Assembly (NCBI GenBank): GCA_015146655.1
Contig: VKHL01000023.1
Location: 1 to 64,000, forward strand
Length of the DNA: 64,000 bases
Direction of reading: 5' to 3'
Source: Ochromonas danica
Taxonomy: Eukaryota; Sar; Chrysophyceae; Chromulinales; Chromulinaceae
In this document: one piece after another, positions 10,247 to 20,598 of the stretch
How the letters are laid out: every line of letters begins with the position of its first letter
Numbering within the stretch: position 1 is the first letter of the stretch
Made by a program: the position numbers and the translations under genes
The notes under the pieces: model-generated
Seen by the model: the letters and a program-made list of their open reading frames with translations, nothing else
Database searches by the model: none
Told to the model about the DNA's origin: nothing

Positions 10247-12210
10247 ATGAGTCTATTATCCTTTGCACTTGTTCATACTGAACAAGACTTATCAACCTTA
10301 AAGCAAGATGTTTCTGAAGCAAGAGGAACTTTAGCTTGGGTTGATTTAAATTACGGGATAACAGGGAAAGATATTCTTTGTGATACGTTTGGCGAAGTAA
10401 GCTGTGCACTCCATGACTCTGCATTGTGATCTAAGACCCTAATAAAACATGGTGGTTATGATAGGTGAAAGCTAATGAAGTTTGTGCTATCATGGGTCCC
10501 AGTGGTGCAGGCAAGTCCTCTCTTCTCAATGTGCTAGCAGGCCGATCCTCTGCTGCTCCTGGGATTGTGATCGAAGGTCGTGTTACAGTAGGAGGCAAGA
10601 TTATCAACCCCGTGAGCTTCCGCAAGAACATAGCTTATGTGATGCAAGATGATGCCTTGATTCCCACGGCCACTCCTCGTGAAGCCCTGCTGTTCAGTGC
10701 CACTATGCGCCTGCCAGCAAGCTATAGCGAAGAGAAGATCCACGGCTTGGTAGAGGAGCTTTTGGAAGAGTTGGGTATCTTGGTCTGCGCGGATGTGATG
10801 ATCGGTGGAGCGATGATCAAAGGCATCTCTGGAGGACAGCGCAAGAGAACCAGTGTGGGAGTTGAGTTGGTCACCGATCCCTCCTTGCTCTTCCTTGACG
10901 AGCCTACTTCGGGTCTAGACTCTTATTCAGCTTTCAACCTTGTGAAGTTGTTGAAGAAAGTGGCACAGAGAGATTGCACTATTCTCTGCACCATTCATCA
11001 ACCATCCTCGGAAGTCTTCTTCCTCTTCGACACCGTGATCTTCTTAAAGGATGGCAAAGTCTTTTATCACGGACCTTGTAAAGAAGTCATTCCTCACTTT
11101 ACCTCTCTGGGCTATCCTTGTCCTCACAACTACAATCCTTCGGACTTCATCATGACGTTGAGCCAGAAGCTAAGTGAGGAGGAAGCTTCCAGCAAGGGTC
11201 TCTTCCAGTCTGCTCCACTGGCTCTTCAAGACTTGGGTCACACTCGCTCTTCGACTCGCTTGAATATGGATGTGGAGTTCAAAGCGGAGAGGTCGCTCTC
11301 CAGGCAGATCATGGCCCTGACAATTCGCGAGGCAGTGGGAACTGTGCGCAACGTGGGAGCGCTGGCTGCTCGCTTTGGCATGACCGTCTTCTTGTACTTA
11401 CTCTTTGGTCTCATCTTCTTGGGTGTGGGTGGCAAGGACTACTCCGATGACTCCAACATGACGAACCATTTCGGAGGGATTACTCAGTTATTGCTCATCA
11501 GCATGTTTGGCTCGGCGCAACCAGTCATGCTCTCCTTTCCTTTCGAGCGACCCACTTTCATGAGAGAATATGCTACGGGCACATGTAAGACCATCATCTT
11601 CTTCGTCTTTGTCTTCTATCCTTTGACTTCTATCCTTTGACTTCGATATGTTGGTTGTTGTGTTCCAGATGGTGCGCCAGCTTACTTCATCAGCAAGCTC
11701 GTCATCGAAGCTCCTTTGAACTTTGTGCAACAGATCGTAGCCTATCTCTTGGGCTATTTCATGTTGGACTTGCAAGGGAGCTTCATCTATATAGTCTTGG
11801 CTGCTTGGGCACTGGGCATGTGTTCATGCAGTGTGGCGGTGATGTGTGGATGTCTCGTGAGCGATGTGAAGCAAGTGACAGAGTTGGCGCCTTTACTCTT
11901 TGTGCCTCAAATGTTATTTGTAGGTTTCTTTATCTCAACGAGCAAGATTCCTGTTTTCTTGCGCTGGGCCCAGTATTTGTGTAGTTTGAAGTATTCCATG
12001 AACCTGGTGTTGATCACGGAGTTTGATTTGGATAGTGATAAATGCAGTGCCAGCGAGGAAGCTAGGAATAACTGCAGAGATCTGTTGGTCAACAACGATG
12101 TTGAGACGGGCCGTTATTATGTATACATCTTGATCTTGTTTGCTTTATTTGCTGGTTTTCGTCTGGCAGGAGCCTTTTTCTTGGTTCAGCGAGCTAAGCG
12201 CTTGTATTAA
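10247..12210 (+). CDS. ABCG-family half-transporter, copy 1
   Basis: Three exons (10247-10396, 10465-11584, 11669-12210) give 603 residues. The N-terminal ATP-binding domain carries Walker A GPSGAGKSS at 61-69, signature ISGGQRKR and Walker B LLFLDEPTSGLDS, followed by the ABCG-type H-loop region TIHQPSSEVF. The C-terminal half is an ABC2-type membrane domain with about six helices, including the REYATGTYGAPAYFISK junction restored by splicing the 84-bp intron. Half-transporters of the ABCG (White) type dimerise and export lipids or other hydrophobic compounds; the substrate here is unknown. Without splicing the frame stops at 11640. Exon 2 through the stop is nearly identical to the inverted copy at 36537-38280, while exon 1 and intron 1 differ strongly. 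Confidence 0.93.
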
Positions 12211-12820
12211 TGAGAAGGGTCAGTCTATTCTCTTCTTCATGCCTAGTTGTTATTAAGTGACTCATTGACCACCATAGTCTATTCAAAGAGTTGAATCGTA
12301 AGGTGAAAGAGGATGGAGTTATTATATAGACCAGCAAAGTTAGGCTTTACTTCTAAAGACAACTTTCTAGATTTTAGCGAAACTCTATCGAAACAAAACA
12401 ATAACACATACAAATCAAACATTAACACTATTGTTAATAATATATAGTAGCTGTAGACCTCTTGGTAAAACTCTTCGATCTTATCCTATCTTCTTTCAAA
12501 CCATAGAAAGAAGAAGGAAGAAAGAATTTGCATCAATAGATCACCAATGAAGAATAGAGAGAGAGAGAGACTGAGGACCGAGGAGAACAGAAAAGTATAA
12601 TACAACAACATAACAGGTGCTCCATTGATAACAAAAGATGAAGCAAAGCGTAGAAGAGGGCAAATGACAGGAAGAACAAAGCGATCGATCGAACAGTGTT
12701 TCAAGTGTTTACAATTTTGTGTGGATAGGAAGGAGAACACAATGGGCGAGTAGAAACAATTCTTCTACAAGATCACAAAATTGACAACAAGAGATAACAG
12801 AAGAAGCAGAAGAAGATACC
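12211..12820. other. Intergenic spacer
   Basis: The spacer lies between the convergent 3' ends of ABCG1 and the proline-rich membrane protein gene. It is AT-rich and contains a short GA tract near 12556-12571. I see no gene in it. Confidence 0.5.
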
Positions 12821-13330
12821 TCATAAGTCCAAGTCATTTGAATGTTGGTGACGATGTTTAATCACATAGTACAAGAAAATACTCCATCCACCTAACATAA
12901 AGAGAATAGCAATTATGAGGAAGAGATTGGTTTGACTTTTCTTCCCCATAGGTTTGACATTTTCTAAGTTAGTTGTGAGATAGTCTACATTATTACGATG
13001 AGGATGATAAGGTAGGAAAGGCATCATTAACTGTTTTCTACGCTTTGATTGTTGAGAAGCTGTATTTGTATGAGAAGTAGTAACCTCTACATCCTTAGAG
13101 AGCGATGACGATGATACTGGAAGAGAAGGAGGAGGTGGTGGAGGTGGTAAGGGTGGAGGAGGAGGAGTGGAGGGAGGATTGAGGAGAGTGAGAGTATGTG
13201 TTGGTTGGATGTCTTTCGTCTGACTTTGTCTGTTGTGACGTGGTCTACGAGGTTCTTCTACAGCAGCAAATTTCGTTTCTAGTTGATTTGAACGAAGTGT
13301 AGATAGGAAATCAATAGATGGAGATGACAT
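12821..13330 (-). CDS. Proline-rich single-pass membrane protein
   Basis: A single exon encodes 169 residues. A polar N-terminus is followed at about 52-72 by a proline tract (STPPPPPLPPPPPPPSLP), then a basic patch (QSKRRKQ), and near the C-terminus one transmembrane helix of about 21 residues (LFLIIAILFMLGGWSIFLYY) with a His-rich tail. The layout is that of a tail-anchored or type II protein with a proline-rich region that could bind SH3, WW or profilin partners. I do not recognise a family. The start ATG is at 13330, head-to-head with the Ser-rich gene at 13814. Confidence 0.65.
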   Translation of the reverse strand: MSSPSIDFLSTLRSNQLETKFAAVEEPRRPRHNRQSQTKDIQPTHTLTLLNPPSTPPPPPLPPPPPPPSLPVSSSSLSKDVEVTTSHTNTASQQSKRRKQLMMPFLPYHPHRNNVDYLTTNLENVKPMGKKSQTNLFLIIAILFMLGGWSIFLYYVIKHRHQHSNDLDL

Positions 13331-13813
13331 TCTCTACCTTCACCAAAATGACTGTCAATACTTGAAGGAGGACAACACGGAAAACACAATGTTGTCGGTA
13401 TTCAACCCAGGACAGAGTCAATGTGAAGAAGGAAGGTTCTTTGTTCTTCTTCTTCTCTACTGAACAAGCAGCAGTAGGAATGAGGTGTCCGAGGTCTAGT
13501 CTGGTCTCGTCTACCACACTCAAAAGAGAGGCAACAGCAATCAATGGCAAAGGAGCAGAAAGTCTTGAAGTTGCCCAGCAGGCAAGAGGCAACGCACACG
13601 CAAGACCACGCACCTCTCCACCACACTTCATTTACCACCCCCACGCAACATAATAACTCCTGACGTCACATTAACATCCCAAAACACGGATTTTCAGACC
13701 ATGGTGGGATTGTCAAAACACGGTTTTGTAGAACTGATATTTTCGTGGTTTTATCTCACATTCTGGTGGTCTGTCTCTCTCTCTCATCATCATCTCCTTC
13801 TGTCTGTCTCTGA
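13331..13813. promoter_or_regulatory. Presumed bidirectional promoter region
   Basis: This stretch of 483 bp separates the divergent starts at 13330 and 13814. A CT-rich tract with ATC repeats (about 13772-13800) sits just before the plus-strand ATG. No conserved promoter element can be named with confidence; the assignment rests on gene geometry. Confidence 0.4.
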
Positions 13814-14278
13814 ATGAATCTTCATCAACACGATTCTAATAGTCATACCCCTTTGACAAGATTCTTATCCCCTAGATCAACTTCTTATGGTAGTATTCAT
13901 GAAGCTGATTCTATAATGGCGTCATCATCATTATCATTATCATCATCATCTTCTTCCAAGAAATCAAAATCGATCAATTCCAGCAGTCAGTCTTTTCTCC
14001 AAGAACTCTATGGCCAGCTGGATAAAGCCACTCTTCTCGGTAGACAACTCTCTGATAATCGCCAAATGAAAATCATTAACTCTTCCAATCAAACTACACA
14101 TTTTCAACCTGAAAGTCGCTATCGTATTGACAATGAAAGGACTGTAATACCACTTGTAGGAGGTGATGATGGTGAAAGTATCATATCTGATAATGATATC
14201 GAAAATACGAATAGCAAGAAATCCAAGTCACGACCTGAAGTTGTTGTTAGTCATATTCACTTGAGAAGAGTGGATTAG
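13814..14278 (+). CDS. Ser-rich hypothetical protein
   Basis: The frame encodes 154 residues starting MNLHQHDSNSHTPLTRFLSP. A serine run at about 37-50 is encoded mainly by tca repeats. After it comes a short plausible helix (FLQELYGQLDKATLLGRQL) resembling a SNARE-like or Bet1-like heptad pattern, with Leu spacing and a Gln-Leu-Ser-Asp end, then an acidic polar tail. I do not recognise the protein; the helix is too short for assignment. It is probably a real gene because it is divergent from a neighbour and shows coding-like codon use. Confidence 0.5.
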   Translation: MNLHQHDSNSHTPLTRFLSPRSTSYGSIHEADSIMASSSLSLSSSSSSKKSKSINSSSQSFLQELYGQLDKATLLGRQLSDNRQMKIINSSNQTTHFQPESRYRIDNERTVIPLVGGDDGESIISDNDIENTNSKKSKSRPEVVVSHIHLRRVD

Positions 14279-14825
14279 CTATTACTTCCGTATAATACAG
14301 TTATCTACTACACGTACTATACAAAGGGCTGCGTCAGTTTCTGCATGACCTGCTCTTGTTTGCCTTTCGATTTTGCACTTGGGATAAGCGACCTTATCCC
14401 TCTTCTCTCTGTATGTGAAGCATGGATACACTAACACTATATACGCTTGACTTGACTTTTGTTTTTCGGGGCAGTCTGTTAATGGGCCTGTGGAGCTAAT
14501 GAAAAGAGCTCCACTTGCGTTGTTGTAAGATTTTGGTGATATCATAGGTTTGTTGTTGTAATTCAGGTTAATTTATCATATACTGTACGTAACATGTTCT
14601 TGGCTAATATTAACGTGACTTATGAGTGGGTTTACAGCAGTGCATGTATCTGGATTGGGCCTTCTTTGAACAAGAAGACAACATCTTCTTCCTTCTCCTC
14701 TCTCTATCTCCTCATATATGGACAATACATAGCAAAAAAGCACAACAGGAGAAGGTCATCACCAAGACAGAGACAAACAGACAGAAAGAGAAGACGGGAA
14801 TCAATTCATTAACAGCGGTCAGTCA
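14279..14825. other. Intergenic spacer
   Basis: The spacer lies between the Ser-rich gene and the 3' end of the sulfiredoxin gene. Several short open frames overlap each other but show no domain. I see no RNA gene or repeat. Confidence 0.45.
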
Positions 14826-15143
14826 TTATAGAAGCTCCTTGGGAGCAGATCCACCCATGATCGCTTTCAATTGCTCTAACGTAGACTTCTGCAGGATAGC
14901 AGGGATGGTGGGCTTGCCCAGTTTCTTGTAAGCCTCATAACGATGACAGCCTCCAAAGGCATAGTAATAGTTCCCACCTTCTTTACCTTTAATCCACATG
15001 ACAGTAACAGGAGGAACTTTATCAGGATCTTCTTCGATAGTCTCCATCAAAGAACAAACTTTGTTTTCATTGACAGATGGAAGAAGTGGACGTTGAATCA
15101 CTGCAATAGGAATATTATGAATCTCACCAGCACCGTCACACAT
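14826..15143 (-). CDS. SRX: Sulfiredoxin
   Basis: A single exon encodes 105 residues, close to the length of cytosolic sulfiredoxins. The catalytic motif FGGCHRYEAYKKL is intact, with the single active-site cysteine. The N-terminal half has the expected IHNIPIAVIQRPLLPSVNE, and VPPVTVMWIKG lies before the active site. Sulfiredoxin uses ATP to reduce the over-oxidised sulfinic cysteine of 2-Cys peroxiredoxins, restoring peroxide defence. No plastid or mitochondrial leader is visible from the ATG at 15143, so it is predicted to be cytosolic. A Myb fragment lies about 190 bp upstream on the other strand. Confidence 0.93.
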   Translation of the reverse strand: MCDGAGEIHNIPIAVIQRPLLPSVNENKVCSLMETIEEDPDKVPPVTVMWIKGKEGGNYYYAFGGCHRYEAYKKLGKPTIPAILQKSTLEQLKAIMGGSAPKELL

Positions 15144-15334
15144 AATGAATCAACGTCTTCTATACTATCAACTGGAGAATAGAATAGATTCTGTGGTGTC
15201 TCTGCTGACCAGACTCTAACCATCTTCACAACTCAGAACATGATGAGGGAGTGGAAAACACGACGGGTGGATTGTCTACCAACATCGCATTTTCCTATTT
15301 AAAAGTCCACTTATCACACTTCCTAACCTGTACT

Positions 15335-15492
15335 ATTATCATCCTCAAGAGAGATGAGCGTGAAGGACATGGAAACAAATCCTTTGTCTTTATCTTCAAA
15401 GGAGAAGCAGAAGGGGTGTTAAAGAAGGAACAGAATGATGGTGAAGCTAGAGCAGGTTTACTAAACTGGACAGCAATAGAAGAAGACATGTC
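15335..15492 (+). pseudogene. Fragment of the seven-repeat Myb gene
   Basis: On the plus strand this stretch matches the part of the Myb first exon that runs from the Ser-rich leader to the start of repeat 1. The run agagatgagcgtgaagga is shared with both full copies, then aaggaacagaatgatggtga and tggacagcaatagaagaaga follow with small indels. The encoded frame shifts relative to the full genes, and similarity stops abruptly after the EED of the first repeat. It is a third, truncated and inverted piece of the Myb family. Confidence 0.75.
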
Positions 15493-15674
15493 CATGTGTT
15501 GCAAACTGTTTTTGATATCGCTTTTGGGAGTTTAGTGTTTTCGTATTTCAGTATTTCTGTTTTTGTTGTGTTGTCAGAGGGAGGAAGCAATCAATAAGTT
15601 TAGTGAACTAGTCCAGGAGTTATAAGAAGAGAAGGAAAGCAAGAGAGAGAGGGGTCTAGATCACCACCACTAAA

Positions 15675-17876
15675 ATGACATCATCCTCATCACCTCTAAT
15701 TGAGAATAATATTCTGAAGATTCTGAAAGAACGTGAAATGTTCTCTTCATCTTCTTCAGTCTTCTCTCGTCATCTTCAACGTCATGTCCAAGGTTCAACC
15801 TATCAAATGGAAAGAATGCAATTATTACATACTCTTGAAGGACATGAAGGATGTGTTAATACTATTCACTATAGTGAGTCAGGCCATTATCTTATTACAG
15901 GATCAGATGATACAAATGTTAAACTTTATCATAGTTTTTCAGGAGAAGAAATTGCACATTTTCCAACTTTACATCGTCATAATATCTTCTATGCCAAAGA
16001 TTTACCAACAGGTGAAATGGTTGATTTCTCATTATCAGGAGAAAGACGAGAAAGTTCAGAACAGAAAATTGTCCATCAAGGTGTGCCATTATGGATTGTC
16101 ACTTGTGCTGCTGATGGTCGAGTTGCTTTATTAAATACTGTGACAAAATGTCATCGTTTACTATATCATCATCGTGGTCATGCACATCGTATTGCCATGG
16201 TACCTAATCAATCACATCAATTTTATTCTTGTGGTGAAGATGGATTAATCTGTTTGTTTGATTTACGAGATAAGACAGAACGATTAGTTGCTAATCCACC
16301 TGATGCAATGTTAGCTCCTATTGTAGGAGGTAATACATTACCTTCGCTTAAGATTAACTTCGAACCTCGAGGATTATCCACTGCTTCCATCTATGCCTTG
16401 GGTGTTAATCCCATGAATACCTATGAAGTTGCTGCAGCTGGGAATTATTGTAAAGTCTGTCTTTATGATATTCGTAAACCATTTACTCCTTATAAACGAT
16501 TGTGTCCCAATCATCTAGTGGGGAAGGCTAATATGCATATAACAGGTTTGAAGTACAGTTATAATGGGGAAATGTTAATTGCATCTTATAGCGATGATGA
16601 TATCTATGCTTTCTATACTGGTGGGGATGTCCTGCCAACATCTTTCCGATTTGGTAATCGAATGCCTGTTTCTTCAAGAGAGCGAGCGATGAATGAAGAA
16701 GAGAAGGACGAAGGCGTAGAGGAAGACGAAGGAGGAGGCAATCCTGCCAGTACTGCTCGTCGTCCTAACTGGCTGACTAATAATTGTTTATCACGTGTGT
16801 TTGGATCTATGGTAGGTTGGAGGTATGGTGCTAGTCCTTCTCCGAGTACATCTATTGATGAAACCCCAGATAGGGAAGAAGAAGAGTCTGCTTGGCTTGA
16901 AGAGGTAACAGATCGTGGCTATCTACAGCGTTATAGTGGACATCTCAACTCAGAGACAGTGAAGCAAGTGAACTTTCTGGGTGGACAATCAGAGTTTGTT
17001 GTCTCAGGGTCAGATTGTGGTCATATCTTTATCTGGGATAGCTATTCGTCAAGATTGGTTAAAGTGTTGGATGGAGATGAGAATGGAGCTATCAACTGCT
17101 TTTCTAGCCACCCCACACTTCCTTATTTCGCCTCTTGTGGTTTGGATTCCAATGCCAAAGTATGGGCACCTATTGGACCACATGAACCATTAACACCTGG
17201 AAGCACGGCCAAGCTGGATGCGGATGAACTTATCGAGCGTAATGCAAGTCGAGAGAGCATCAACAATCGTAGTGCCATGCTGTTCTCTCGACGTGCGCTG
17301 AGGATGATGCTTTCACTGGCTCAGTCTACATTAATTAGATCTCGCAATTTAACTCGTTCTCGTGGACAGGAAGGAGAAGATGATGTGAATGCAGAAGATG
17401 AAGAAGAGGATGATCAGCCAAGAAGACAAAGAATGCGCATCCTCGAAGTCTTGGCTGCTATGGAGCCCTTCTCCTTTCTGAGTGTTCCGCGCAGCGATGA
17501 CGATGACGATGATGACGAGAGTGCTGCTGAAATCGAGGAAGAGGCAAGCGACGAAAGTGATGAGATGTATGATCGTTATGATGATATTGAGGAAGAAGAA
17601 GAAGAAGAAGAAGAAGAAGAGGAAGAATATGAGATGGAAGAGGAAGAAGAGAATAGTGATGCGGACAGCTCTGAATTGCTCAAGGATAGTGAGGAGGAAG
17701 AAGAGGAAAGCTGTGAGGATAAAAGCGATGTTGATAAGCAATTCGATGAAGATTCTTCTCGAGAAGAAGATACGCATGATGACCACGATGCGGAAAATGC
17801 AGAACGCGTAGCATTATTGCCTGCTTACAATCCTTCGTTGCAAAGTGATGACTCGGAGTGTGAATGGGAGGGATGA
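15675..17876 (+). CDS. WD40 protein of the DCAF6/DCAF8/WDTC1 type
   Basis: An intronless frame encodes 733 residues. Residues 40-110 hold the first two WD40 blades (LEGHEGCVNTIHYSESGHYL, GSDDTNVKLYH), and further blades include DGLICLFDLRD, KVCLYDIRK and HIFIWDS, to about residue 500. The two F/Y-D-x-R ends are the WDxR-type motif by which DCAFs contact DDB1, so a substrate-receptor role for a CUL4-DDB1 ubiquitin ligase is likely. Splitting of the propeller by an acidic insert (about 340-400) is typical of this family. The last 180 residues are an extreme Asp/Glu tail with long gaa runs. The 3' end converges on GAPDH, 108 bp away. Confidence 0.88.
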   Translation: MTSSSSPLIENNILKILKEREMFSSSSSVFSRHLQRHVQGSTYQMERMQLLHTLEGHEGCVNTIHYSESGHYLITGSDDTNVKLYHSFSGEEIAHFPTLHRHNIFYAKDLPTGEMVDFSLSGERRESSEQKIVHQGVPLWIVTCAADGRVALLNTVTKCHRLLYHHRGHAHRIAMVPNQSHQFYSCGEDGLICLFDLRDKTERLVANPPDAMLAPIVGGNTLPSLKINFEPRGLSTASIYALGVNPMNTYEVAAAGNYCKVCLYDIRKPFTPYKRLCPNHLVGKANMHITGLKYSYNGEMLIASYSDDDIYAFYTGGDVLPTSFRFGNRMPVSSRERAMNEEEKDEGVEEDEGGGNPASTARRPNWLTNNCLSRVFGSMVGWRYGASPSPSTSIDETPDREEEESAWLEEVTDRGYLQRYSGHLNSETVKQVNFLGGQSEFVVSGSDCGHIFIWDSYSSRLVKVLDGDENGAINCFSSHPTLPYFASCGLDSNAKVWAPIGPHEPLTPGSTAKLDADELIERNASRESINNRSAMLFSRRALRMMLSLAQSTLIRSRNLTRSRGQEGEDDVNAEDEEEDDQPRRQRMRILEVLAAMEPFSFLSVPRSDDDDDDDESAAEIEEEASDESDEMYDRYDDIEEEEEEEEEEEEEYEMEEEEENSDADSSELLKDSEEEEEESCEDKSDVDKQFDEDSSREEDTHDDHDAENAERVALLPAYNPSLQSDDSECEWEG

Positions 17877-17984
17877 TCGTTTGATTGATTGATTGTAATT
17901 ATTTTGTACAGTAAGCCATTGTTGCAAATTGAGGTGATCTACCGCTATGAACATGAAATATGAAACATAAATATGCCTTTGACT

Positions 17985-19111
17985 CTAAGCCTTTGACTTG
18001 CCCTGGGACGACTCTTCGTGATCCTTTTTGCAAGCAAATAAGATGAAATCCACCTGATAGAAAATGGGAAACCGTTAGATGCGACCACAGATATAATGGG
18101 AGAATGCCTCACCAATCGAGCTGCATAGCCCCATTCGTTGTCATAGTAAGCGACCAGTTTTACGAAGTTTGGATTGAGAACAATGGAGGCAGTAATATCA
18201 ACAATACAAGAATGCTCATCTCCATTAAAGTCTGAGGAAACTACAGGATCGCTTGTAGCTCCTACAATGCCATGAAGAGGATGGTTCTTGTCCTTCTCTA
18301 TCTCACATATGGTATGGCTCAATTCCTGGAGGTCATTCAAAGGCTTGGAGAGCTTCAAAGTGAGATCTAAAACTGATACATTCTCTACGGGAACACGGAA
18401 AGCCAGACCTGTGATCTTCCCTTCTAGCTCAGGAATAGTTTTGACAACAGCTGCTGCTGCACCAGTGGTTGCTGGAATGATATTTCTGCCAGCACATCGA
18501 CCTGCTCGGTAGTCCCTTTTGCTGGCAGTATCCACCACGGTTTGTGTGGCTGTTACAGCATGAATTGTGGACATCAATCCTTCTTCTATGCCATAGTTGT
18601 CGTGAATCAACTTCACTAAAGGAGCCATGCAATTGGTCGTACAAGATGCATTGGAGACTATTTCCATCGAGGAGTTGTAACAAGATTCATTAACACCCAG
18701 AACAAACGTTGGAATATTATCGTCTTTGGGAGGCGCAGAGAGCACAACTTTCTTGGCTCCTGCGCGTAGATGTCCTGCGGCTAACTCGCCAGTCAAATAG
18801 TGCCCAGAAGTTTCAGCAACATACTCGACTTCAAGATCACCCCAAGGAATCTCATTGGCATCCTTGAACTTAAAGACAGGTATGCGACAATCCCCAACAC
18901 GGATAGCATCATTGCCATCCACTTGAACTTCAATGGGGAAGCGACCATGGATGGAGTCATATTTCAATAGATAGACGATTGCATGATTATCAAGCAAAGG
19001 ATCATTAATTGCAACAATATTAGCCTTCTTCTTCAACCAAATTTGTCGTGCAAACAAACGACCAATTCGTCCAAAGCCATTGATTCCAATTTTGAGATCA
19101 CATTCACACAT
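17985..19111 (-). CDS. GAPC: Glyceraldehyde-3-phosphate dehydrogenase, cytosolic
   Basis: Two exons (19111-18113 and 18053-17985) encode 355 residues. The Rossmann start IGINGFGRIGR, the NAD-selecting Asp in NDPLLDN, the catalytic cysteine in SNASCTTNC, and YDNEWGY are all present. The enzyme oxidises glyceraldehyde-3-phosphate to 1,3-bisphosphoglycerate in glycolysis. No targeting peptide precedes the Rossmann motif, so cytosol is predicted. Splicing the 59-bp intron gives ARLVDFILFACKKD, matching the family's C-terminal region; unspliced RNA would read a different tail to 17945. The C-terminal extension (HEESSQGKSKA) is longer than usual. Confidence 0.95.
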
Positions 19112-19540
19112 GGTTGTCAAGAGTCCAACAGGGAAGTGAAAATTATTGGGCTAATGGATTGACTGATTGATTGCCTATGAGGACTGATTGATTGCCTATG
19201 AGGATGGTTTAGATTGTGACTCTGTGTCATGAGAAGCGAAGTCAATCTTCTTGAAGAAGAGTTGAAGAAGAGAAGGATAGAAACTGAAAAAGATTCAATA
19301 TCCTTCACCAAGCTTTCGTCCCTCGTACAAACTCGACTTTTGCCGAACTTCGAAAGGATGGGTTTGTGTGCTTATGTTCAAGGTGCGGATGGGTTTCTCG
19401 ACTTTTTCGAGCTCGAAAACTTCAAATTTACGACTTTTGCAAGTGATTCACATCAATCAAATCAAATCAAATCAAATCCAGGAGAGAGAGAGACATCAAA
19501 GGCATAAGGAGTCATAAGGGGTACAGTACAAGAAATAATA
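19112..19540. other. Intergenic region with short tandem repeats
   Basis: Two tandem copies of a unit near tgattgattgcctatgagga (about 19161-19205) lie just upstream of GAPDH, and a run of caaat pentamers lies at about 19455-19478. A frame at 19229-19507 shows no domain and I do not call it. The region is the divergent spacer between GAPDH and the small gene at 19541. Confidence 0.5.
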
Positions 19541-19807
19541 ATGAATCCACTTCGATTGAGAACTAGTAGAAGAGAAAATTCCATCCATCAGAGATCCGTT
19601 GGAAATGGCCACCATGATGATCGATTATTAGAGGAGGAACAATTACACAATTTGATGATTCTCTTACTTATCACTGACTATCTTAGGAAAGAAGAAGAAC
19701 AAGATGGTGATGATGATAGAGAGGGAAGTGAAGATGAAGATCGCTTGGAAATCTTACTGCTGCTGGCAATGCTCATGATTCTTCGTGATAACAATAACAA
19801 TAATTAG
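19541..19807 (+). CDS. Small acidic leucine-rich hypothetical protein
   Basis: The frame encodes 88 residues with a basic N-terminus, then two leucine-rich helices (LHNLMILLLITDYL and LEILLLLAMLMILRD) flanking a strongly acidic stretch (EEEQDGDDDREGSEDEDR). It ends in a short Asn run encoded by aac/aat repeats. I recognise no family. It could be a real small protein or chance; the amphipathic helices and ordinary codon use favour the former slightly. Confidence 0.35.
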   Translation: MNPLRLRTSRRENSIHQRSVGNGHHDDRLLEEEQLHNLMILLLITDYLRKEEEQDGDDDREGSEDEDRLEILLLLAMLMILRDNNNNN

Positions 19808-20598
19808 CTGATCGATGACATCACTATATGACATGTTACACCCAGGCCATCATACTAGGTACAGCAGTAGTACTGTAGTATGTAAGTACAGTACTAGTAC
19901 ATATCTTAACAATAGCTACTGTGGTAATACTTTCTTCACACACTCTTTATAGCCTAACACAACTAAACTAACTATTCAACATCATCATTAACAAAAACAT
20001 CATTACCAACCAATCCTACCATGCAAACCACCACTATCGATAGTATGAAGGAAGCAAATATGTGGTTTAGAGAGTCAAACCATCTATACTACACTGTACA
20101 TGATAATAACTCGGCTGCGTAGAGTTTTAAAAGCCGCACTCCTCACATATTAAATCTTCAAACTTGATAGATAGATGCTTAGTCTATGCTCCTTTAGACT
20201 TTCGTTCTAAAAAGGTGAAGTGTTGCTTTCTAACCCAAAGAAAACAACATAGACTAAGAGAAAACAATATTTACTTTATTCTCAATTCCTAATCTTATAA
20301 GACGATACAGCAGAGCATCTATCTCATCTGTCTTTCAATTTATAACAATGAATATGAAGCACATGAAGAAGAGCAGGCAAGAAGAGAATGTACATGCAGA
20401 ACATGCATCTTATCCTGCCATGATCACTTTGTGCTTCTTGCACTAGCCAATATTGATCTTATTATCTCACTACTCTTCACCTTTCCCCCTATATTAGACA
20501 TGGTTAGTCATCATACAGGAAGAAGAGAAGATGGGGCACGAAACACAAATACAACACATCACTCTCAAGGTGATTAACACATAATAAGGGGAGCAGGA
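19808..20598. other. Intergenic region with nested inverted repeats
   Basis: The strongest structure is gatagatgct directly followed by tagtctatg at 20170-20188. Its matching arms are catagactaag at about 20248-20258 and agcatctatc at about 20313-20322, so the arms nest in the right order for a folded RNA. No gene is seen. Confidence 0.4.

Noticed and set aside
13423-13653. Short frames on both strands in the 13.4-13.65 kb gap
   Set aside because: No domain, no splice support, and they lie in the spacer between two divergent genes.
17349-17811. Lys/Met-rich plus-strand and Phe/Leu-rich minus-strand frames
   Set aside because: Other-frame readings of the gaa/gat tract that encodes the acidic tail of the WD40 protein.
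19229-19507. Plus-strand frame of 92 codons
   Set aside because: No recognisable family, contains the caaat pentamer run near its end, and lies in the spacer upstream of GAPDH.
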